This document shows positions 15,782 through 24,192 of a DNA stretch of 64,000 nt, piece after piece. The notes under the pieces were generated by a model. The model saw only the letters and a program-made list of their open reading frames with translations. It had not been told where the DNA came from and did no database searches. Within the stretch, counting starts at the first letter, position 1; the number at the start of each line of letters is the position of its first letter. Origin of the DNA: Candidatus Undinarchaeales archaeon. Its GTDB lineage: Archaea > SpSt-1190 > JASMDC01. The stretch covers positions 1 through 64,000 of the forward strand of contig JASMDC010000018.1 of assembly GCA_030753015.1 (NCBI GenBank), given 5' to 3'. The position numbers and the translations under genes are program-made.

Positions 15782-17704
15782 TTGGACGGCGATGGGGTTC
15801 ATCCGCGGATCGTAGGGACCACGATATTTGTCGTGGCCCTATTCCTTCTTGCACATGTCATTCCCTCGTCGGTCGTGCTCCCCTTGGTGGCTGTAACAGA
15901 GAGCGGCGAGGGCATCATCACTGACCTCATCGTCGAGGTGCGGCCCGGCTCGGGTCGTGCCCTCTCTGAGATAGTTCCTCCGCTCGAGCTCAACACTCAG
16001 CGCTCCCTCGAGGCCGCCATCTCGGCCGCCGAGATGCTGGAAGGGGTGTCCTTCGCGGACCGTGACATCATATTCTCCTTCGACACGTCAGCCCGCTCGG
16101 TAACGGGCCCATCTGCAGGCCTGCCCACAGCGGTGGCGCTCGCGGCCATCATACGGGGACGCACTCCCAGGAGCGATGTAGTGCTCACAGGCTCTGTTGA
16201 AGCGGACGGTGACGTCCAGCCTGTGGGGGGTCTGCTCCAGAAGGCCCAGGCCGTGGCCCATTCCGGTCGAACCCTGGTGGTCCCGCAGGGGCAGGGTACG
16301 CTTATCGCGCCCCTCCCGCTCGTGATCGGTTTCATCGAACATGGGGCACCCTTACTTGCGGGGAGTGCACTCGCGCCCACCTTCGTCGATCACCGCGATA
16401 TGGTCCTGTCACGAGGTCTTTCGTCCATGGCGCTAGCACCGTTCATCCAGGAGCACTATGGTGTCGAGCTCAAGGAGGCGGGCACTCTGCGAGAGGCTGT
16501 GGACATCGCGTTGGACGGAGAGGTGTCCGCGCGACCTTCCGGCCCGAGCAATATCACGACCGTGATTGAGGCCGTGGCCATGACAGAGCTGAAGCGGGCC
16601 AAGGAGGCCTTCTACGAGGTGCGCGACCTCAATGGTACACATTCCATCCAAGAACGCATCGACCGGGCGGACGATTTACTGGCACGAGGATACCGATATC
16701 CTGCGGCCTCGGACGCGTTCAGAGCAGTCATCGATATCAAGTCCCTCCACTTCCGGGAGGAGCTCGACAACAAGACCGACGCCGAACGCCGGCGTGTGGT
16801 ACTGGGTCGTATCAGGACGATACGTCGCGACGCCGCGATGCTCGAACAAGACATTGGTGCTACAACTCTCCCTCCGCTGCGGATGGAACTGATCGTGTTC
16901 GCGCAACAGCGACTGATGTGGGCCGAGTACTTCCTCTCCCTCATCGTCACCGGACTAGGGGAGAGCGTGGAGGTACCGGACGATGAGCTGTTCGCTTTCT
17001 ATGTCATGGCCGCCGAGGAGTGGGTGCACGGCGCATCGGTGTTTCATGAGCACGCGAAGGCCATTGAACCCGCTGGCAAGCCCAGGGACGTGGCGTCCCA
17101 TTGTGCTGACCTCATGGAGGGGGCGCGTACCGGTATCATCAGTGCCCAGAACCTCGGGATCCCGGACCTTGTGGGGGCCGACCGCTTCTACCTGGCATCC
17201 CGTCTTGAGGAACAGAAGGGGTGGACCGTCGCTTCCTGCTTCGATGCTGCCTCGGCATACGCGACGACAGAGGCGCTCTCGGCCAATCTCAACGACCTCG
17301 AAGCACGGGCGCACTTAGAGGTGAACACGAGCTTCGAGCCCACCCATCTCTCGGGTTTTATCAACCAGGAGTACGCACTTCTCTCTCTCGAGGAGATAGG
17401 GAACGGGACGAGCAGCGCGCTGGACGCTGTACTGTTCGCTCGCCGGGCCGTTGCATCCGAAGCTCTCGCTCTGCGGATCGCACAGGGACCGCCGTCCACA
17501 CAAGCACCGATACAGGGGACCGAAGAAACGGCATCGCGATCGCTCAAGCTCGTTGCAGCCGTGAACATCACGTTCTTATTACTTGGCTTCATGCTGTGGC
17601 TCGGTCAGGGCCATGGTGGAGATCGACGTCATAGAGATCAAGAACCCGAACACGAACGAGATAATCATCGGTCAGGGGAACTTCTCCGTAAAGACGATCG
17701 ATGA
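15782..17704 (+). CDS. membrane-anchored Lon-type (S16) serine protease without ATPase
   Basis: A 640-residue protein. One hydrophobic helix (about 13-38) leads to a Lon proteolytic domain at about 40-240. The Ser-Lys dyad is visible: GPSAG with Ser111 and LQKAQA with Lys154, around TGSVEADGDVQPVGG. There is no AAA+ module. A helical region of about 350 residues follows, with a second hydrophobic segment near 585-605. The TTG start is supported by GGAG 7 nt upstream, inside the hmgA end. The last about 30 residues are arginine/histidine/glutamate-rich and overlap the next gene by 92 bases, so a late frameshift or sequencing error is possible. Substrates unknown. Confidence 0.85.
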   Translation: MDGDGVHPRIVGTTIFVVALFLLAHVIPSSVVLPLVAVTESGEGIITDLIVEVRPGSGRALSEIVPPLELNTQRSLEAAISAAEMLEGVSFADRDIIFSFDTSARSVTGPSAGLPTAVALAAIIRGRTPRSDVVLTGSVEADGDVQPVGGLLQKAQAVAHSGRTLVVPQGQGTLIAPLPLVIGFIEHGAPLLAGSALAPTFVDHRDMVLSRGLSSMALAPFIQEHYGVELKEAGTLREAVDIALDGEVSARPSGPSNITTVIEAVAMTELKRAKEAFYEVRDLNGTHSIQERIDRADDLLARGYRYPAASDAFRAVIDIKSLHFREELDNKTDAERRRVVLGRIRTIRRDAAMLEQDIGATTLPPLRMELIVFAQQRLMWAEYFLSLIVTGLGESVEVPDDELFAFYVMAAEEWVHGASVFHEHAKAIEPAGKPRDVASHCADLMEGARTGIISAQNLGIPDLVGADRFYLASRLEEQKGWTVASCFDAASAYATTEALSANLNDLEARAHLEVNTSFEPTHLSGFINQEYALLSLEEIGNGTSSALDAVLFARRAVASEALALRIAQGPPSTQAPIQGTEETASRSLKLVAAVNITFLLLGFMLWLGQGHGGDRRHRDQEPEHERDNHRSGELLRKDDR

Positions 17705-18101
17705 TATGTACACGGCCATCATCTCGACAGTGCCGAACGTGAAGTTCGGAGTTGCCATGAACGAGAGCAAGCCTCAGCTCACCCGGATGAACGGGAACGA
17801 TGACGGTCTCAAGGATCTTGCGTCCCAGACGGCCCTCGACATAGCAGCGGGTCATGTGTTCGTCATCTATCTCGACGGTGCCTACCCCATCAACCTCCTC
17901 AACACGATCAATGCCATCCCTTGTGTGGTCAATATCTATGTGGCGACCTCCAATCCGCTCGAGCTACTTGTGGCCAAGACCGGCCTCGGCCGTGCCGTGG
18001 TGGGGGTCGTGGACGGGCTCCACGCAACGAAGAAGGAGACCGATGAGGAAGTGCAGGCACGTCGGGACCTCGTCAAGGAGCTGGGTTTCCTCCCGGCCTG
18101 A
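17613..18101 (+). CDS. adenosine-specific kinase family protein (DUF355)
   Basis: A 162-residue cytoplasmic protein matching the small archaeal family annotated adenosine-specific kinase (PF04008). It opens with VEIDVIEIKNP and carries conserved-looking stretches NVKFGVAMNE, GHVFVIYLDGAYPINLLN and VATSNPLELLVA. Length equals the family norm. I choose ATG 17613 because upstream codons only read the protease gene in another frame. It overlaps the protease end by 92 bases, implying coupled translation or an error in that gene. The enzymatic role is known only by family naming. Confidence 0.88.
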   Translation: MVEIDVIEIKNPNTNEIIIGQGNFSVKTIDDMYTAIISTVPNVKFGVAMNESKPQLTRMNGNDDGLKDLASQTALDIAAGHVFVIYLDGAYPINLLNTINAIPCVVNIYVATSNPLELLVAKTGLGRAVVGVVDGLHATKKETDEEVQARRDLVKELGFLPA

Positions 18102-18106
18102 ACCGT

Positions 18107-18919
18107 TCACAGAACGAACATACCGGCCGCCCCGAGCACGGTAAGTGCGCCCACTATCACGCAGAACCGGGCGAACGCGATCTTTCGTGCTACTCGCATG
18201 AGCGCACCGAGGCTCAATAGTCCGGTGACGAACGCGGTCACCATTGCCACGGTATCGATGGCCATCCCGTGAGCACTGAGGAACACCTCGGCTCCCAGGA
18301 CAGCGGGGATGCCTGCTAGGAAGGAGAGCTCAAGCGCTACAGGGGCGGGAAGCCCGCGCAGGAGGAGCACGGCCACGGTGATCCCTGACCTGCTGATGCC
18401 GGGGACGGCCGCCAGTCCCTGGCATGCACCGAGGAGCGCAGCATCACCCCATCCCAGGGTCGTGAGATCGCGATCACCGCCCTTTCCGCTATCCTCGTGG
18501 AGCATCCCCGTAAGGACGAGGGCAGCTCCCATGAGGAGCAGTAGTGTCGAACCGGGCAATATGGACGCTGCGCTCTTGACGGCAAGGTACACGGGGAGGC
18601 CCACGATCCCCGTGACCAGGGTAGCTCCTACAAGAGTAGAAATTACTGCGTCCTCCTCGGTACCGAAGGGCTCGGTACGGACGCGCCGGGCCCAACCGCT
18701 GATCCCATGAACGATGGCGACGAGCCGTGTTCGGAAGGCAACGATTGCGGCAAGAGCCGTGCCGAGATGGAGCGCAATGGCAAGGTCGACCGCCTCCCCG
18801 GGCGCAAGGTCCATGATGAATGAAGCGAGAATGGTGAGATATGCCTGGCTGCTCACCGGCAACCACTCCAGCACGCCCTGGAGTGCCCCGAGGACCATCG
18901 AGGAGAAAGCGTCTCCCAT
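18107..18919 (-). CDS. uppP: undecaprenyl/polyprenyl-diphosphatase, UppP family
   Basis: A 270-residue integral membrane phosphatase that recycles polyprenyl diphosphate carriers, in archaea presumably dolichyl-type carriers for glycan assembly. The two active-site segments are visible: QGVLEWLPVSSQ near residue 14 and PGISRSGIT in the second half. About eight hydrophobic helices are present. ATG 18919 is chosen because the TATA-like box at 18944-18951 is centred 27-28 nt upstream; an in-frame TTG at 18940 would precede transcription start. It converges on the DUF355 gene with 5 bases between the stops. Confidence 0.92.
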   Translation of the reverse strand: MGDAFSSMVLGALQGVLEWLPVSSQAYLTILASFIMDLAPGEAVDLAIALHLGTALAAIVAFRTRLVAIVHGISGWARRVRTEPFGTEEDAVISTLVGATLVTGIVGLPVYLAVKSAASILPGSTLLLLMGAALVLTGMLHEDSGKGGDRDLTTLGWGDAALLGACQGLAAVPGISRSGITVAVLLLRGLPAPVALELSFLAGIPAVLGAEVFLSAHGMAIDTVAMVTAFVTGLLSLGALMRVARKIAFARFCVIVGALTVLGAAGMFVL

Positions 18920-18943
18920 TGGGACGGGAACGACTCTCAACGG

Positions 18944-18951
18944 TTATAAAA
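18944..18951 (-). promoter_or_regulatory. TATA-like box of uppP
   Basis: TTTTATAA on the minus strand, centred about 28 nt before the ATG at 18919; predicts a leaderless mRNA. Confidence 0.6.
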
Positions 18952-18977
18952 CCGGCGGTCGGTCGGGTGCCGCAGGA

Positions 18978-19013
18978 TAACCTTTTTATTGCGGGGTAAC
19001 CTTTTTATTATAA
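18978..19013 (+). promoter_or_regulatory. tandem promoter element upstream of the 19033 gene
   Basis: TAACCTTTTTATT occurs twice, 19 nt apart (18978-18990 and 18997-19009). The second copy runs into ATAAC to make a TATA box centred about 25 nt before ATG 19033. The first copy could be a second weaker promoter or a factor site. Confidence 0.55.
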
Positions 19014-19032
19014 CGCGTGAACGGTGGACACC

Positions 19033-20487
19033 ATGGATAGACGACTGATAGCTGTATTTACTCTCTTCCTGATAGCTGGACTTGCTATGGCAGCCCCTCG
19101 GGTCCCCACGGCCGATGGCAACATCGAAGGTATCACCATCAGCGGGAGTGTCACAACCGATCCTGATCCGATCCCGACGATGGAGTTCGGGGCGGCGACG
19201 CACTCGCGGGATCCCTGTGATAAGCATACTGAGGGGGCGTGCACGGGAGACACCAATTGCAAGTGGAAAGCCGGGGAGACCACCCCTGAGGGGGATGTGC
19301 TCCCTGCCTCGTGCATTTCGGATGGGAGCGAAATGGGGGAAGGGCCAGCGACGGCTGGCGGATCCATGATCAAGGTCATGCTCAACGGTATCGCCGCAGA
19401 TGCTGATGGCGAGGCCAACCTCTTCATCTCCGGATTCGGCCAGGCGACACTCCGCAGTGATTCGCACAGTACGATCCTGCTGCCCGCAGGAACGGACTCG
19501 GCGAACCTAGAGGTGGCGCACGAATCATTCCCTCAGGGCCAGGCCACCCTCACCGTGTGCATCAATAAGACGGCTTGCCCGGACTGGAGCGCCGAGTGCG
19601 CCGCCTGCAAGCACAAGCAGGTGACGATCGGCACTACTACCTACGATGACACTGGTAATGTCGTCGACATAGACAGCCAGCCGCCCATGATCTCCTTTGA
19701 CGCGGGGCAATTCAATGCCGATCCTGACTGGAACATGAACCTCCTCGAGGACGTGACCGCGAACATCGTCGTGATCGAGTTGGACTCACCCTGGCAGATG
19801 AACTGCCGGTTCGTCGGGGTCGATGCGAACAATGCTCAGAACGACTCCATGTGCGCCCCTGGCGTGTTCGAGCCCAACGTTTGCGAGGGGCGGCAGGCCG
19901 CCACGCCCCCCGAGGGCGCGAAGGTGAAGATAACCATCGGGAAGGCGATGGCCCTCAACGGCTGGAAGGAAGGACGCTACGAGATCCATTGCCACGCTTG
20001 GGACTTCGCCGGTGGTGGAGACTCACAAGGGAACACCGGGACCGAGTGGGTCCAGGGGTTCCAGGTGGGGACCACCACACTTGTCACTCCGCCTCCACCC
20101 CCCGAGACCCCCCCTGATGTCCCACCCGAGGGTACTGTACCCCCTGAAGGTTCGGGAACTGCCGAGCCTCCCGCTCCGACCGACGCGGGAGGCCTCCCCA
20201 TACCTACCGGGACACCCGGCCCCGGTGAACCTGAGCCAACCGCGACCGATAAACCGATCCAGCCGGCCCCGGCCACCTGCGGCGACAACGTCTGCCAGCA
20301 GGACGAGAGCCAGGAGAACTGTTGCAATGACTGCGGTTGTCCCGTCGGATGGAGCTGTTCGGGTGGCGTGTGCGCCGAGTCCTCACCCCCCACACCCAAG
20401 CCGCCGGCCCCCAACACCGCCGTCGTCGCGGTCATTGCCATACTCGTGGTCGTTGGTGGCTTCTACGCCCTCGGGCTGAAGAAGTAG
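19033..20487 (+). CDS. secreted protein with eight-cysteine module and C-terminal anchor
   Basis: A 484-residue exported protein of unknown function. Residues 1-20 form a signal peptide cut near AMA/APRV. A beta-rich region with scattered cysteines follows to about 345, then a Pro/Thr/Glu linker of about 60 residues. An eight-cysteine module lies at 416-447, and a final membrane helix ends in GLKK. The module spacing is C-x4-C-x8-CC-x2-C-x-C-x5-C-x4-C, the same as in the 655-5214 and 52788-53141 proteins. ATG 19033 is preferred to GTG 19024 from the TATA distance. It leads an apparent operon with two radical-SAM-type genes. Confidence 0.85.
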   Translation: MDRRLIAVFTLFLIAGLAMAAPRVPTADGNIEGITISGSVTTDPDPIPTMEFGAATHSRDPCDKHTEGACTGDTNCKWKAGETTPEGDVLPASCISDGSEMGEGPATAGGSMIKVMLNGIAADADGEANLFISGFGQATLRSDSHSTILLPAGTDSANLEVAHESFPQGQATLTVCINKTACPDWSAECAACKHKQVTIGTTTYDDTGNVVDIDSQPPMISFDAGQFNADPDWNMNLLEDVTANIVVIELDSPWQMNCRFVGVDANNAQNDSMCAPGVFEPNVCEGRQAATPPEGAKVKITIGKAMALNGWKEGRYEIHCHAWDFAGGGDSQGNTGTEWVQGFQVGTTTLVTPPPPPETPPDVPPEGTVPPEGSGTAEPPAPTDAGGLPIPTGTPGPGEPEPTATDKPIQPAPATCGDNVCQQDESQENCCNDCGCPVGWSCSGGVCAESSPPTPKPPAPNTAVVAVIAILVVVGGFYALGLKK

Positions 20488-20502
20488 GCGGGAACGGGCC
20501 CC

Positions 20503-22035
20503 GTGGCGTTCCTCTGGACAGGAGGGGCTGGTAGCGGCGGGTGCGCGGTGTGCCGGGCCTTGCGCCCGGCACTCCCGACCTATCCGGAAGATCCATCTAT
20601 CGATGAGGTAGTGGCCCTTCTCGATAGTGTCCCTTTGAACGAGGAACTGGTGCTCGTCGGCGAGGAACCAACCCGAAGAGAGGACCTCGCTGATCTGGTG
20701 CGTACAGTTCGAAAGGAACGCCCTGGCGCGATCGTCCGCATCGTGACCGATGCTGCACGGTGTGCGGACCGCGCGTACGCGACCTCCTTATCGGAGGCGG
20801 GCGTTGACCGGTTCACCGTGCGCCTCTTCGGTCCTCGTCCCGCGGTCCACGATGCCGAGACAGGCACACACGGGAGCTTCGATGCCAGTGTGGCCGGGAT
20901 ACGCACGCTCGTCGCCCTTGGCCTCTGGGTCGAGGTCGAGGCCGTAGCGACACGACGCGCCCTTCCCCATCTTACCGAGACAGCTCGGTTCATCGCCACA
21001 TCGCTGCGTGGTGTTGCACAAGTTCTTGTACGCAATCCCCTGTGGGGCGACAACGGACTGGTCCGAGGAACGTCCCACAAGGTGCATCCGCACGAAGCCT
21101 ACCCACCGGTGGACATGGCGGCAGATATCATCGCTCACCACGATATCCCAGTGCGGCTAGAGGGCTTCCCCTTCATCGTGACCGGCGGGAAGGCGCCTTA
21201 CCCGTTGACCGACAGCAAGCTCGCCGGTTGGCCCATAGGGCTCGCCCTGGAGGTGATCGCTATGGAAGAGGGGCTCAAGCCCGCAGCCCGGGTATCTCTT
21301 GATCTGGAACGTACCAAGACCCTAGCAGGCTTCTGTCGCGGCCGTGGGTTGACATTGGAACAGGCGAGCTTCCGTCATCGTTTCGGTCCCAACGAGGCAG
21401 GCCTGCGCGAAGACTCGTCCGATCCCCGGGCGAGGCTCGTCTATTGCTATCTGGCGCCGGAGAAGGCCGCAGCGAAAGCGGTTCGGGACGCCGATGCAGC
21501 AGGTGATGATGATGCTCTGGGCGAAGCCCTCGGGTACCCGGCGTGCTGCCGCAGGTTCTACGCCCGGAACGTCACCGCAGGACATCACCCCGACCTGGCC
21601 ATGGCCGCATACAACGAGGGACCAGCGGACACATATCCTTTCGAGCTGAACACCCTGTCCACATACATAACAGGCCTGGTGTTCCACCAGCCACATACCT
21701 ATACCTGTGCCCCGAGCCTCCGGATGGCGCGTGATCTGATGGCCGCTCTTCGTCGAAGTGAGCCTCTCCTGGCTACCGCCGTGGAGCACGCCCTACGATG
21801 CCATGTAGTGTACGCGTCCCCGGCCAGCCGCATCTCCCTGTGGGGCCGCCGTAAGGGTGGTCGCATAGAGGTCGAGAACCTCATCCCATTCGGCGACGCT
21901 ATCCGTCCGGACCTTGCGAAAGTGGATACTGTGGAGCTGGTAGAAGATGCCGTCATGCTCCGTGCAGGGGAGAGGGTGATCGCTAGGATAACTGCTCCTG
22001 GTGGGGTGCGGCCTCTGCTCGCTACCTTTGAATAA
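20503..22035 (+). CDS. degenerate radical-SAM-like barrel fused to DUF483
   Basis: A 510-residue protein starting at GTG, 15 nt after the preceding stop. The first half follows the order of MoaA-type radical SAM proteins: GEEPTRREDL at 53-62 replaces GGEP, then TDAAR, then the strand EAGVDRFTVRLFGP, HDAETGTHGSF and later strands. The cluster motif is reduced to CAVC (Cys14, Cys17); the first Cys is missing, so ordinary SAM cleavage is doubtful. The second half has the DUF483 signature LGYPACCRRFY near 343-353. It probably works with the following intact radical SAM protein, as scaffold or substrate binder (inference). Confidence 0.7.
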   Translation: MAFLWTGGAGSGGCAVCRALRPALPTYPEDPSIDEVVALLDSVPLNEELVLVGEEPTRREDLADLVRTVRKERPGAIVRIVTDAARCADRAYATSLSEAGVDRFTVRLFGPRPAVHDAETGTHGSFDASVAGIRTLVALGLWVEVEAVATRRALPHLTETARFIATSLRGVAQVLVRNPLWGDNGLVRGTSHKVHPHEAYPPVDMAADIIAHHDIPVRLEGFPFIVTGGKAPYPLTDSKLAGWPIGLALEVIAMEEGLKPAARVSLDLERTKTLAGFCRGRGLTLEQASFRHRFGPNEAGLREDSSDPRARLVYCYLAPEKAAAKAVRDADAAGDDDALGEALGYPACCRRFYARNVTAGHHPDLAMAAYNEGPADTYPFELNTLSTYITGLVFHQPHTYTCAPSLRMARDLMAALRRSEPLLATAVEHALRCHVVYASPASRISLWGRRKGGRIEVENLIPFGDAIRPDLAKVDTVELVEDAVMLRAGERVIARITAPGGVRPLLATFE

Positions 22036-22045
22036 GGAGGATCTC

Positions 22046-23986
22046 ATGAGCGACGCGCCATCTGAGGACGGTCGCGTGTTCCGCGGTACCGTCGCTGAGC
22101 TCGCTGATGCTATCGCCGATATGGTGGACGTCGGTGTGCCCGTTCAGTTATCCCTCGAGGTCCCTCCGGCGGACCGGACCCCTGCTCTGGGGCGCCGCCT
22201 ACGGGACGCTCTCACAGCGTTGCGCGAGGGCGGGATCTCCGTCCAGATGCGTACGCCTCTCCCCCTCTGCCTTCTCGGTGCCGGGGACCCGGCCTGGGGT
22301 ATCGATGTGCCCACGTCATGTGATGGGTGCAAGGACGCCTGGACAGTTGAGTACGGACGCGTGGTGCTATGTCGAGTCGCCGATAGGTGGTGCGGTCCTC
22401 CGCGCGCCTCCTTCCCGAGCGCTACTGCAGTGGCCGATTACGCTCGCCTCTATCGCGAGGCCGCACCTGTTCCCGACGGGTGTCGGACCTGCCGTCACTG
22501 GGCACGCGGGACCTGCCACTGGGGCTGCCGGGCGTCACCCCGCTCGTTCGCACCTGTCCGGCGGGCCGCAGGCAAGCGGATCACCCTGGTGTGGCCTCCC
22601 ACCGTGGACGGTACCGCACCGCGCCCCTCGCTCAACCTCGCTTACCTGACCGCGGCACTGGAGCATGCCGATCCGTCCCTTGAGGTGTCCTGCATCGATA
22701 CCAACCTCGTGCTTGACCTCGATAACGTCATCACCGTACCACTCGCCGAGGCCCGGCGACACCTTTCACACACTCTCTCGCTCATCGAGCGGACCCGGCC
22801 CGACATACTGGCCGTTGGTGCATGGACCTCCAATCTCCCGTTCGCTCTGGAGCTGGTCCGTGCCTTCAGACCGCGCCATCCCGACGTGCCCGTTGTGATG
22901 GGCGGCTATCCCGCCACCGAGGGGCCGGTCGAGCTCCTCTCCATCTTGTCGGAGGTCGACGTGCTCGTGCGTGGCGAAGGCGAGGCCACCCTCCCTGGTC
23001 TCGTGGCCCGGTTAATCACGGGACGGCCCATCGACGACGTGCAGGGGCTGTCCTACCGCAGCGGGTCCAAGGTCGTACACACGCCGCCGGCGGTACCCCT
23101 CAAGGACCTGGACGCGTTACCCTTCCCCTCCTACGAGCGGTTCGTGGGTGCCCGGCCCGGTCGCGCGGTGACCGTGAGCACAAGCCGCGGTTGCCCATTC
23201 TCTTGCACCTACTGCTCCAACGAGAAGATGTACCAGGCCATGCGCCAGAACTCGCCTGAGTACGTCGTCCGTGAACTTGCCGACCTCCACAAGCGGTGGG
23301 GCGTGACGCGCATCGAGTTCTCCGACAACCTCTTCACGGCAGATCCACACTGGGTCGCCCGGTTCTGCGAGGTCCTCGATGAGAAGGGTTCGGACCTCGT
23401 GTGGACGTGCTCGTCACGTGTGGACACGCTGACCACTGACCTCATAGACCGGATGCGCGCGGTCGGCCTGGAGAGCATCTATCTGGGCCTGGAGAGCGTG
23501 GTCCCGGACAGCCTGCGGTTCATGGGCAAGACCGGAGATCCCACTAAGTACGTTGAGCGGGCCCGGCGGCTCATAGCCCATGCCGCGTCCTCCAGTGTCG
23601 GGATGAGCGTCGGGGGCATCGTAGCCCTCCCGCACGAGGACCGCGCGGATATGCAGGCCACCGTGTCGTTCCTCGAAGAGATGGTCACGACCAATGCGCC
23701 GTACGTGAAGCCCAACCTGTTCTCTCTCATCCCCTTCCCGGGAAGTCCCCTCTGGGACGCTGTCCAGCGGGGCGATCACGCTCTGCTCCCGGTGAGGAAC
23801 CCTGCCTTCTCAATCTGGAACGGCGGGCTGTTCCGTGAGCTCTACTGGCACCTACCGTGGGTGGTTCCGGGAGCGTTCGAGTTCGCCAACGACCATCTCG
23901 AGCAGAACGAGGTGGAGCGGTTCGTCATCGAGGCTCGTGCAAGGTTGCAGGAGCTTGCACCAGAAGGATTCGAGGCGAAGTTCTGA
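22046..23986 (+). CDS. B12-binding-domain radical SAM protein
   Basis: A 646-residue enzyme starting at ATG with AAGGAGGA 5 nt upstream, inside the end of the preceding gene. The N-terminal about 180 residues are unusual and contain cysteine pairs (CDGC, CRTC, CHWGC). A cobalamin-binding-like Rossmann domain follows (TLVWPP...LNLAYLTAAL, GGYPATEGP). The radical SAM domain has CPFSCTYC (Cys383, Cys387, Cys390) and later GLESV. Such class B/P-type enzymes methylate or rearrange unactivated carbons in lipids, peptides or antibiotics. The secreted Cys-rich protein and pseudo-radical-SAM protein upstream form its operon. Confidence 0.9.
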   Translation: MSDAPSEDGRVFRGTVAELADAIADMVDVGVPVQLSLEVPPADRTPALGRRLRDALTALREGGISVQMRTPLPLCLLGAGDPAWGIDVPTSCDGCKDAWTVEYGRVVLCRVADRWCGPPRASFPSATAVADYARLYREAAPVPDGCRTCRHWARGTCHWGCRASPRSFAPVRRAAGKRITLVWPPTVDGTAPRPSLNLAYLTAALEHADPSLEVSCIDTNLVLDLDNVITVPLAEARRHLSHTLSLIERTRPDILAVGAWTSNLPFALELVRAFRPRHPDVPVVMGGYPATEGPVELLSILSEVDVLVRGEGEATLPGLVARLITGRPIDDVQGLSYRSGSKVVHTPPAVPLKDLDALPFPSYERFVGARPGRAVTVSTSRGCPFSCTYCSNEKMYQAMRQNSPEYVVRELADLHKRWGVTRIEFSDNLFTADPHWVARFCEVLDEKGSDLVWTCSSRVDTLTTDLIDRMRAVGLESIYLGLESVVPDSLRFMGKTGDPTKYVERARRLIAHAASSSVGMSVGGIVALPHEDRADMQATVSFLEEMVTTNAPYVKPNLFSLIPFPGSPLWDAVQRGDHALLPVRNPAFSIWNGGLFRELYWHLPWVVPGAFEFANDHLEQNEVERFVIEARARLQELAPEGFEAKF

Positions 23987-23987
23987 A

Positions 23988-24004
23988 GCGACGTATCACG
24001 TCGC
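23988..24004. terminator. perfect hairpin after the radical SAM operon
   Basis: GCGACGT-ATC-ACGTCGC, a 7-bp stem beginning one base after the radical SAM stop. It could serve transcripts from both sides. The repeat is certain; the function is inferred. Confidence 0.5.
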
Positions 24005-24100
24005 CTCGTCCACCGCTCTGCTATAGATATCCTTCAGGGTATGGTGAGTAACGTCGATGGCCTTGGCCATTTCCTTGTCATCGATCCCTTCGGGCCGCAA
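23996..24100 (-). CDS. possible small helix-turn-helix remnant
   Basis: A 34-codon frame from TTG 24100, preceded by about 15 further in-frame codons. It reads LRPEGIDDKEMAKAIDVTHH then TLKDIYSRAVDEAT, which has the look of a helix-turn-helix C-terminus with good codon use. A TATA-like CTATAAAG lies upstream on this strand. It may be a tiny regulator, the end of a decayed gene, or chance. Confidence 0.3.
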   Translation of the reverse strand: MRPEGIDDKEMAKAIDVTHHTLKDIYSRAVDEAT

Positions 24101-24146
24101 TAAGGATCCATAACTTGGGACGTCCTCCGCTCGCCGGGACCATAAC

Positions 24147-24154
24147 CTTTATAG
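24147..24154 (+). promoter_or_regulatory. TATA-like box of the GH31 gene
   Basis: CTTTATAG centred about 43 nt before ATG 24193. The predicted leader of about 17 nt contains the ribosome site AAGGGGAT. The same bases read CTATAAAG on minus. Confidence 0.5.
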
Positions 24155-24192
24155 GCAGCCTGTCGAGCATGGTATGTCATAAGGGGATAAGT

